The notes beneath the pieces are model-generated. The model saw nothing but the letters and a program-made list of their open reading frames with translations, was not told the DNA's origin and made no database searches. Below are positions 1 to 8,600 of a DNA stretch of 64,000 nt, piece by piece. Made by a program: the position numbers and the translations under genes. Position 1 is the stretch's first letter. Every line of letters starts with the position of its first letter. Source of the stretch: Cypionkella aquatica (GTDB lineage Bacteria; Pseudomonadota; Alphaproteobacteria; Rhodobacterales; Rhodobacteraceae); contig NZ_BSPP01000002.1 in the NCBI RefSeq assembly GCF_030161095.1, forward strand, positions 248,001 through 312,000, given 5' to 3'.

Positions 1-3000
1 CGGGCTTTGTGGCTGCCGGAAATCGGGATGGAAGCGACAGCCAATGCACGGTTGAAGCGGCCGTCGGTGCAATTGCCGCTGATCATGATTACCGAATATG
101 CGCTGGCGCAGCTGTATATGTCGTGGGGGGTGACGCCTACGGCGCTGGTCGGCCATTCGATGGGCGAGAACACGGCGGCCTGTCTTGCGGGCGTGATCAG
201 CTTTGAAGATTGCATCGGCCTTGTGCATCTGCGCGGCACGCTGTTTGACACGATTGCGCCGGGTGGGATGCTGTCGGTGCCCCTTTCGGAAGCGGATTTG
301 CGCCCGTTTATCGTCGGCGATCTGGATTTGGCTTCGGTCAATGCGCCGGGGCTTTGCGTGGTGTCCGGCCCGGATGCCAGCTTGCTGGCTTTGGCTGCGG
401 AACTGGCGAAGGTCGAGGTTGAGACCCAGCGGATTCAGATCGACATCGCTGCACACAGCCGGATGCTAGAGCCGATTTTGACGCGGTTTGGCGATTACCT
501 AAGAAAAGTTCACTTAAGCGCGCCGCAGATTCCGATTGTGAGCAATCGTTCAGGAATTATGCTGACTGAGGCCGAGGCCACCAGCCCGGACTATTGGGTG
601 CAGCACCTGCGCAACACAGTGAATTTCCAAGCCTGCATGGCCGATCTGATGGCAGAGCCGGGGCGGGTCTACCTTGAAATGGGCCCCGGTCGGGCGCTGT
701 CCTCCTTGGCGCAGGCCAATGGTGTGCCGCAGGGGCAAGTGATCGCGGCGCTGCGGCATCCCGAGCAGAAAATGGCCGATGATGCGTGGCATATGGCCAG
801 CATCGCGCGGCTGTGGGCTTGCGGCGTGGCGGTGGATTGGGAACCGATCTGGGCAGGCGCGCGGCGCAATCGGGTGGTGCTGCCGGGCTATGCCTTTCAG
901 CGCAAACCCTATTTCATCGAACCCGGCAAGGGTGCCGAGGTTGAGGCGCAGGCGCTGCCCGCCCGTATCGAGGATATCGGCGATTGGGGCTGGAAACCGC
1001 ATTGGCGGCCCGCGGCGACGGGATTTGACTTCGCCGCAGATTTTGGGGATGCGCCGAAAGAGAACTGGCTGATTTTCCTTGATAAAGAAGGCCTTGGTGC
1101 GATTTGTGCCGCAAAGCTGCGGGCGGGTGGGCACAATGTACAAACCGTGCGGGCGGCGGATGCCTTTGGCCGCGACGGCGAGGGCGGCTATATGCTGCCA
1201 CCCGAACGTGGTCGCGAAGGCTATGATCTGCTGATCCGCGATCTGGTGGCGCGGGGCCAAACCCCGAACCGGATTGCGCATTTCTGGCTGGTGACGCGGA
1301 GCCCCGATTTCCGCCCCGGATCAAGCTTTTTGCACCGCAATCTGGAGCAGGGCTTTTACAGTCTGATGTTCCTGGCCCAAGCGATTGCCGAGGAAAATCT
1401 GCCGCGCCCGTTGCATATCACCGTGGCCTCGACCGGGGCTTCGCAGGTGAAATCCGAAGCTTTGGCTGACCCGGAAAAGGCGATGATCGCAGGCCCCGCA
1501 CGGGTGATCCCGCGCGAGTTGCCGGGGGTGACGGTTTCGACCCTTGATCTGGCTTTGCCACCGCAGCCGCGTCGTGGCAAAGCCGCACTGGAGCCCTTGG
1601 CCGAGCAGGTGTTGGAAGATCTTCTGGCCGTGCCCAATAGCGTGATCGCAGCCCTGCGCGGTGAAAAGCGCTATGAACTGGGGTTGAAGGCCGCTGACCT
1701 TGGCGAACAAAAATTCACATTGCCGCAGGGCGCGCATGTGCTGATCACTGGCGGCTTTGGCGGCATCGGTTTGACCATCGCGGAAGACCTGATCCAGCGG
1801 TTTGGGGCGAAAATCACGCTGATCGCGCGGCGCAATCTGCCCGATCGGGGCACTTGGGCCAAGTATCTGGCGGCGCATGACCCCTCTGGCCCGATTGCGC
1901 GGCGGATTTTGGCGCTGCAACGGCTGGAAGCCTTGGGCGGCGAGGTTTTGGTCGCCCCAGCAGATGTCTGTAATCTGGAAGATATGCGCGCGGCGGTGGC
2001 TGCGGGCGTCGCCCGATTTGGCGCAGTGCGCGCGGTGATCCATGCGGCGGGCGTGGTGGACGACGGACCGCTGATGCTGAAAACCCCGGCGCATGTCGAA
2101 GAGGTGTTCGCGCCGAAACTGCATGGCACGCTGGTGTTGGATCGCCTGTTCCCGGATGGCACGCTGGATTTGTTGGTGCTGTTTGCCTCAACCTCTACAG
2201 TGACCGGGCCTGCGGGGCAGATCGACTATGTTGCGGCAAATCAATTCCTGAATGCCTATTCACAATCGCGCAGCACTGGCAAAACGCGGGTGATTGCGTT
2301 GAACTGGGGGATATGGACCGGCGTTGGCATGGCGGCCGAAGCTTTGGCTGACCGCACGGGGGCGCCGCCTGCACCGAGGCTGCCGATTTCCGCGCCACTT
2401 CTGGATGAAGCAAGCTTTGACGGCCAAGGAAATCGTCTGTTTACAGCGACTTATGCAATGGACCGTTGGGTGCTGGATGGCCACCGCACCAAGGCAGGTC
2501 AGGCGCTGATCCCCGGCACAGGCACGATCGAGATCGCCGCCGAAGCCCTGCGCGCGCAGGGAGAGACGGGGGCGTTTGAGCTGCGCGATCTGTATTTCTT
2601 CCGGCCCTTGGATGTGGCCGAGGGCGAGGCGCGGCAGATCCGGGCGACGCTGCCGCGCAGCGATGAGGGCTATGGATTTGAGTTGCGCTCTGGTGTGACG
2701 GTGAAAGGGCGGCTTGGTTGGCAGTTGCACGCACAAGCGCGGGCGATTCCGCTGGTAGCGCAGGCCGCGAAGATCGACGTTCTGGCGATTGCGGGTCGTT
2801 TACCTGCGGCAGAAGTGGGGCGCGGTTTGCGCAGCCCGCAGGAAGAGCATCTGAACTTTGGTCCGCGCTGGCGGGTGTTGAACTCGCGCTCTATTGGCAA
2901 AGATGAGGGGCTTGCGCGGCTGGCTTTGCCTGCGGAATTTGCTGACGAGGCGGGACCTTGGCTGCTGCATCCGGCGTTGATGGATTTGGCGACCGGTTGG

Positions 3001-4650
3001 GCGATGGGGCTGATCGACGGCTATCGCCCGGATCATTTGTGGGTGCCGGTGTCCTATGGCCGCATCCGGGTTTTGCGCCCGCTTCCTGCCGAGATTGTGT
3101 CTTGGGTGCGCAATGCGGCGGACAATCGGGCCAACCTGCCGACCGCCAGTTTTGATGTGACACTGGCCACGCCGGACGGCGAGGTTTGCGTGGAAATTGA
3201 AGGCTTTAACATCCATCGGCTGGAAGGGGCATTGAGCTTTACCCAGCCCGATCCGCGCGAATTGAGCTTTGACGAGACGGTGGCAAAGCCGGTTTCCCCC
3301 GCCGAAGAACGCCTGCTGCACAGCTTTAGCTTGGGCATCCAGCCCAGCGAAGGTGCCGAGGCTTTTGGCCGGGCGTTGGCCTTGGGCGGCAGTCAGGTGA
3401 TCGTGTCCAGCCTTGATCTGCCCGCGCTGATCCGGCAAACCGCCGAAGCCGAGGCTGCCAAAATCGAAGGCAAATCCTTTGAACGTCCCGATCTGGACAC
3501 GGCTTATGTGGAGCCGCGCAACGAGGTTGAGCGCACTTTGGTTGGCTTTTGGCAAGAGTTGCTGGGCGTGGCGCAGGTTGGGGTTGAGGACAGCTTCTTC
3601 GATCTTGGCGGCCATAGTCTGATCGCGGTTCGGCTGTTTGCGATGGTCAAAAAGGCCTATCGGGTGGATTTCCCGATCTCGGTTTTGTTTGAAGCGCCGA
3701 CGATTGCGCGCTGTGCGGCGCTGATCGTGGCGCAGATCGGGGATGTGGGCAGCGATCACCCGACGAAACTGGCGGCTCCGACGCGGCGGTTCACGCATCT
3801 GGTGCCAATGCATCAGGGCGAGGGCGGGCCGAAAACGCCGCTGTTCATGGTGGCAGGCATGGGCGGCAACGTGCTGAATCTGCGCCACATGGCAAATCTG
3901 ATGGGTGCGGATCGCCCGTTCTATGGGTTGCAGGCGCGCGGGCTGCTGGGAGATGATCAGCCGCATACCACGCTGCAACAGGCGGCGACTGACTATCTGG
4001 CCGAAGTGCGGCAGGTGCAGCCGCATGGGCCGTATGTGCTGGGCGGCTATTCCGGGGGCGGTCTGACCGCTTGGGATATGGCCCGCCAGTTGGAGGCCGC
4101 CGGCGAACACGTGGCGCTGGTGGTGCTGCTGGACACGCCGTTGCCGATGCGCCCGGTGGTGACTTCGCGCGACAAGGCTGTGATCAAACTGTTGGAGTTC
4201 CGCCGTAAAGGTGTGGGCTACTTGTTTGAATGGATCCAAAAACGCCATGCCTGGAATGTGCAGCAGCGCGCGCTGCGACGGGCTGGCCCCCCTGCCGAAG
4301 CGCCGACCGATTTCCACAATATGGCTGTCGAAGTTGCGTTCCGGGGGGCTTTGCCGCAGATGCAACTGGTCCGTCGGACCGGGGCGGCTGTGCTGTTCCG
4401 CCCGCCGATGGATCTGAAATGGCAGGTGGCTGCGGGCCGTTGGGTCAGCGATGCCAAGGAATACGTCTATCCCGACAATGACTGGGGTCAGTTTGCCCCC
4501 GCTTTGCAAACGATCGAGGTGCCGGGCGATCATGACAGTATGGTGCTCGAGCCGAATGTGCGGGTGCTGGTGGCGAAACTGCGTGCCGTGATTGCTGCGG
4601 CTGAAGCGGGCAGCAATAATATCGTGCCGCTTGCCACAGCGGCGGAGTGA
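1..4650 (+). CDS. Type I polyketide synthase, 5' end outside window (AT-KR-DH-ACP-TE)
   Basis: The reading frame is open through the left edge, so the N terminus (presumably a ketosynthase) is missing; residues here are counted from the codon at nt 7. The acyltransferase carries GHSMGE with nucleophile Ser51 and a later AAHS motif. A ketoreductase follows, with Rossmann motif GGFGGIG near 580 and a Ser/Tyr/Asn set ending in YVAAN near 740. A dehydratase-like double hot-dog starts with DGHRTKAGQALIPG near 820 and has HPALMD near 990. An acyl carrier protein has LGGHS with pantetheine Ser1204, and a thioesterase has GGYSGGG with Ser1349 and a candidate His1509 (PGDHDS). The thioesterase means this protein releases the chain. 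DH after KR is not the usual order (DH before KR). The stop lies 3 nt before the glycosyltransferase start, so the genes are probably co-transcribed. Extender specificity cannot be called from these motifs. Confidence 0.93.
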   Translation, partial: RALWLPEIGMEATANARLKRPSVQLPLIMITEYALAQLYMSWGVTPTALVGHSMGENTAACLAGVISFEDCIGLVHLRGTLFDTIAPGGMLSVPLSEADLRPFIVGDLDLASVNAPGLCVVSGPDASLLALAAELAKVEVETQRIQIDIAAHSRMLEPILTRFGDYLRKVHLSAPQIPIVSNRSGIMLTEAEATSPDYWVQHLRNTVNFQACMADLMAEPGRVYLEMGPGRALSSLAQANGVPQGQVIAALRHPEQKMADDAWHMASIARLWACGVAVDWEPIWAGARRNRVVLPGYAFQRKPYFIEPGKGAEVEAQALPARIEDIGDWGWKPHWRPAATGFDFAADFGDAPKENWLIFLDKEGLGAICAAKLRAGGHNVQTVRAADAFGRDGEGGYMLPPERGREGYDLLIRDLVARGQTPNRIAHFWLVTRSPDFRPGSSFLHRNLEQGFYSLMFLAQAIAEENLPRPLHITVASTGASQVKSEALADPEKAMIAGPARVIPRELPGVTVSTLDLALPPQPRRGKAALEPLAEQVLEDLLAVPNSVIAALRGEKRYELGLKAADLGEQKFTLPQGAHVLITGGFGGIGLTIAEDLIQRFGAKITLIARRNLPDRGTWAKYLAAHDPSGPIARRILALQRLEALGGEVLVAPADVCNLEDMRAAVAAGVARFGAVRAVIHAAGVVDDGPLMLKTPAHVEEVFAPKLHGTLVLDRLFPDGTLDLLVLFASTSTVTGPAGQIDYVAANQFLNAYSQSRSTGKTRVIALNWGIWTGVGMAAEALADRTGAPPAPRLPISAPLLDEASFDGQGNRLFTATYAMDRWVLDGHRTKAGQALIPGTGTIEIAAEALRAQGETGAFELRDLYFFRPLDVAEGEARQIRATLPRSDEGYGFELRSGVTVKGRLGWQLHAQARAIPLVAQAAKIDVLAIAGRLPAAEVGRGLRSPQEEHLNFGPRWRVLNSRSIGKDEGLARLALPAEFADEAGPWLLHPALMDLATGWAMGLIDGYRPDHLWVPVSYGRIRVLRPLPAEIVSWVRNAADNRANLPTASFDVTLATPDGEVCVEIEGFNIHRLEGALSFTQPDPRELSFDETVAKPVSPAEERLLHSFSLGIQPSEGAEAFGRALALGGSQVIVSSLDLPALIRQTAEAEAAKIEGKSFERPDLDTAYVEPRNEVERTLVGFWQELLGVAQVGVEDSFFDLGGHSLIAVRLFAMVKKAYRVDFPISVLFEAPTIARCAALIVAQIGDVGSDHPTKLAAPTRRFTHLVPMHQGEGGPKTPLFMVAGMGGNVLNLRHMANLMGADRPFYGLQARGLLGDDQPHTTLQQAATDYLAEVRQVQPHGPYVLGGYSGGGLTAWDMARQLEAAGEHVALVVLLDTPLPMRPVVTSRDKAVIKLLEFRRKGVGYLFEWIQKRHAWNVQQRALRRAGPPAEAPTDFHNMAVEVAFRGALPQMQLVRRTGAAVLFRPPMDLKWQVAAGRWVSDAKEYVYPDNDWGQFAPALQTIEVPGDHDSMVLEPNVRVLVAKLRAVIAAAEAGSNNIVPLATAAE

Positions 4651-4653
4651 AGC

Positions 4654-5649
4654 ATGGCGGGATTGCTGACGGTTTTGCTGAACTGGCGATCTGCCGAGAT
4701 GACGTTACAGGCGGCCGAAGCGGCGCTTGTGGCGCTGGACGGGATCGCGGGCGCTTTGGTGATCGTCGACAACGATTCCGGCGATGGCTCGTTTCAGGTG
4801 ATGCTGGCCGAGGTGCAGAAACGCGGTTGGGACAAAGGCGCGCAGGCGGTGCGGGTGCTGCAATCGGGGCATAACGGTGGCTTTGGGGCGGGTAATAACT
4901 TTGGCATCAGGGCGGGGATGCCCGATGGCTCGACACCGGATTTTGTCTATATTCTGAACTCGGATGCGTTTCCTGAACCGGATGCGATCCGGGCTTTGCT
5001 GTTGCATTTGCAGGCAAATCCGACGGTGGGATTCGCGGGCAGCTTTATCTATGGCGACGATGGCGCGGCGCATCGCACGGCGTTTCGGTTTCCGTCCATC
5101 GCGTCGGAGTTTGAGGGGCAGTTGCGGTTTGGCCCGGTCAGCCGGGCGCTGAACCGCTTTGTTGTGGCGCAGCCGATTCCGCAGGTGACCGGGCGGGTGG
5201 ATTGGCTGGCGGGTGCCAGTTTGATGATGCGGATGTCTGTGCTGCAGCAGATCGGCCTGTTTGATGAGCAGTTTTTCCTGTATTTTGAGGAAACCGATCT
5301 GTGCCGCCGTGCCGCCCTTGCGGGATTTCCGACCGATTATGTGGTGGAAAGCCGGGTGATGCATATTGGCTCTGTCTCGACCGGGATGCGGGAGTGGCAG
5401 AGGATCCCCAGCTTTTGGTTGGACAGTCGATTGCATTATTTCACGAAAAATCATGGGGTTGCCTATAGCGCGGCGGCGACTTTTTCGGTGCTTGTGGCCG
5501 GTCTTTTGTGGCGGGCACGCCTGTTGATCCAGCGCAAAGACCGTGGCGATCCGCCATTCTATTTGACCGACCTTGCGCGCCATGCTTTGCGCGCGATCTT
5601 TGCCAAGCCCAGAAACACCGCCCAATCACGACCCTCGGTTGAGGGGTAA
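4654..5649 (+). CDS. Family 2 glycosyltransferase (rhamnosyltransferase-like)
   Basis: This 331-residue GT-A glycosyltransferase should transfer a sugar from a nucleotide donor. The N terminus has the GT2 pattern: a short hydrophobic strand ending in NW, then VIVDNDSGDGS near residues 36-46 for nucleotide binding. A metal-binding-type NSDAFPEPD follows near 105, and an acidic acceptor-site stretch FEETDLCRRA near 215. It resembles bacterial WcaE/rhamnosyltransferase-like proteins. A hydrophobic segment near residues 270-285 may attach it to the membrane. It sits 3 nt after the PKS and 8 nt before the NRPS, so it probably decorates the cluster's product or a precursor; the sugar and acceptor are unknown. 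The ribosome site (GGAG) lies within the end of the PKS gene. Confidence 0.88.
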   Translation: MAGLLTVLLNWRSAEMTLQAAEAALVALDGIAGALVIVDNDSGDGSFQVMLAEVQKRGWDKGAQAVRVLQSGHNGGFGAGNNFGIRAGMPDGSTPDFVYILNSDAFPEPDAIRALLLHLQANPTVGFAGSFIYGDDGAAHRTAFRFPSIASEFEGQLRFGPVSRALNRFVVAQPIPQVTGRVDWLAGASLMMRMSVLQQIGLFDEQFFLYFEETDLCRRAALAGFPTDYVVESRVMHIGSVSTGMREWQRIPSFWLDSRLHYFTKNHGVAYSAAATFSVLVAGLLWRARLLIQRKDRGDPPFYLTDLARHALRAIFAKPRNTAQSRPSVEG

Positions 5650-5657
5650 GGACTCAT

Positions 5658-8600
5658 ATGACCCAGTTTTCCGCCTATCTGATCGGCAATGAAACCCTGA
5701 CCCGCCAGTGCGGCGAGGCTATTCTGGCGCGCGGACATCGGTTGGCGGCGGTGGTGACGCGCAACCAGGATGTGCGGCAGTGGGCGCAAAGTCGCGGATT
5801 GCGGGTTGAAGCTTATGGCGCGGATTTGGCGGAACGGCTGGGCGAAAAGGTCGATTGGCTGCTGTCGATTGCCAACCTGTCGGTGATTGCGGCGCCGGTG
5901 CTGGCGCTGGCGCGGGCTGGGGTGAATTTTCACGATGGCCCGCTGCCGCGCTATGCCGGGCTGAACGCGCCGGTCTGGGCCATTCTGGCGGGTGAAACGC
6001 AGCACGGGATTTCATGGCATGTGATCGAAGGCGGTGTGGATGAGGGTGACGTGCTGGAAAGCCGCAGCTTTGACATTGCCGCCGAAGATACCGCGCTGAC
6101 GTTGAACACCCGCTGTTTTGAAGCTGCGATGGAAAGTTTTCCCAGCGTTTTGGCACAGTTGGAAAGCGGCATCTTGCAGCGCAAGCCGCAGGATCTGTCG
6201 CAGCGCAGCCTGTTTCTGCGCAGTGATCGCCCGAAAGATATGGGGCGGATTGATTTTTCACAAAGCGCCGAGGCGGTGGTGCGCCTTGTTCGGGGCTTGG
6301 ATCATGGCCGCTACTGGAACCCGCTGACCACGGCGAAAATCGCTTTTGCAGACCGTGTTGTGAATGTCGGCGCGGCTGAGATTGCTGAGGGTGCAGGGCC
6401 GGTTGGTCAGATTTTGCAGGCAGACGACGCGGGGTTGGTGGTGGCTTGTGGTGCGGGTGCGGTGCGCCTGATGCGGTTAAGCTGTCAGGAAAAGGGGCTG
6501 GCTGTTGCCGCGTCCGCCCTGCACGGCAAAGTGATTTTGGCGCAGGTTGAGGGGCTGACCGCACTGGGGCAGAGCCTTGCTTTGGCTGAACCTGCGTTGC
6601 GTAAGGCATTGAAATCAATGAACCCCGCCGCGATTGGCCATGCCAGTGCTGATGCGGCGCAATGGCAAAGCCTGCCGCTGTCGGGCGGCTTGGCCGATCT
6701 TGCATTGGCCGCCGCTTTGGCAAATGGCGCAGGTGGTGTCGATCTGGCGCAGGCCGCGCAAGGCGTCGCGGGCTATGTCGCGGATTGGCGGCCTTTGCAT
6801 GTGGCCATCGCGGGCAGCGTGACAGAGGCGCGCGCGGCCTTGGATCTGGGTTCGACATCTGGCTTTGCGCTTGATCTGATGACTCGCGATGTCAGTCTGG
6901 CTGGCCTGCATTGTCCGCAGATTGGCGTTGCTGACGCGGGGCCGATTGCGGGGACAGTGGTGACGCTGACCCCAAGCGCGCTGCATTTCGACGCGGCCCG
7001 CCTGCACTTGGCCGAGGCGCAGAGCTATGCCGCGCGCATCGGCCATCTAGTTGCGGCCCTGACTGCTGCGCAGGGGGATGCACCGATTTCCAGCATATCG
7101 ACCCTGACGGATGCCGAGCGTGATCAGGTTTTGCATGGCTGGAACCAGACAAAAACTGATTACGATTCAAGCCTTTGCGTGCATCAGGCCTTTGAAGCAC
7201 AGGCGCTGCGCACCCCCGATGCGGTGGCTTTGGTCTGCAACGACGATAGCCTCAGCTATGCTGCGCTGAACGCGCGCGCCAATCAGGCGGCGCATGTGTT
7301 GATCGAAATGGGCGTGCGTCCGGGCACCTTGGTCGGGCTTTGCGCGCATCGCAGCCTTGATTTGTTGATCGGGGCTTTGGCCATTTTAAAGGCGGGCGGG
7401 GCGTATGTGCCGATGGACCCGGCCTATCCCGCTGATCGCATCGCCTTGTATATTGAGGATTCCGCCTGCCCGGTGATCGTCACCCAAAGCGATATCGCCG
7501 CTGGATTGCCGCAGCATCAGGCACAGGTTCTATGCCTTGATAGCGACACGCGTTTGAGTTTGGCGCGCGATGATAACCCTATATCTGGGGTCACCTCGGC
7601 CGATTTGGCCTATATGATCTATACCTCGGGCTCTACCGGTCGGCCAAAGGGCGTGATGGTGGAACATCGCAATGTCGCCAATTTCTTCACCGGCATGGAT
7701 CAGCGCATCGGTCCAGAGGCGGGGGTTTGGCTGGCCGTTACCTCTCTTTCGTTCGATATTTCGGTGCTGGAACTGTTCTGGACCTTGGCGCGCGGTTTCA
7801 AAGTGGTGCTGACCAGCGATGAGAACCGCGCCTTGGTGTCGGGCGGGGCGATCACGTCGGCGCAGAACATGGATTTCTCGCTGTATTATTGGGGCAATGA
7901 CGACGGCGCTGGTCCGAAGAAATATGAGCTGCTGCTTGAAGGCGCAAAGTTTGCCGACAGCCATGGGTTTTGCGCGGTCTGGACGCCCGAGCGGCATTTT
8001 CACGCCTTTGGCGGCCCCTATCCGAACCCATCGGTGACGGGTGCTGCGGTGGCTGCGGTGACGCAGAATATCGGCGTGCGGGCGGGATCTTGCGTGATGC
8101 CGCTGCACCATCCGGCGCGGATTGCTGAAGAATGGGCGGTGATCGACAACCTGACCAATGGCCGCGCCGGGGTGGCAGTGGCTTCGGGTTGGCACCCGGA
8201 TGATTTCGTGCTGCGCCCCGAAAACACGCCGCCCAACAACAAGGCCGCGATGTTTGCCGCAGCCGATCAGGTGCGCCGGTTGTGGCGGGGCGAAAAGGTT
8301 GGCTTTCCGACGGCGGATGGCGGTGTGTTCGAGTTGATCAGCCAGCCGCGCCCTGTGTCGAAAGAGCTGCCTTTGTGGGTGACGACGGCGGGCAATCCAG
8401 AGACATGGCGCGAGGCGGGGGCGATTGGGGCCAATGTGCTGACCCATCTGCTGGGCCAGTCTGTGGAAGAGGTTGGCGGCAAGATTAAGCTTTATCATCA
8501 AGCGCTTCGCGATGCCGGGCATGACCCGGCAAAGCATGTGGTGACGCTGATGCTGCACAGCTATATCGCGCAGGATCGTGATGCTGCACGCGAAGTGGCG

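Noticed and set aside
1321-4533. Long minus-strand open frames opposite the PKS gene (267 and 577 codons)
   Set aside because: They mirror the G/C-rich third positions of the real gene, have low-complexity Arg/His/Gln/Pro products and no family motifs.
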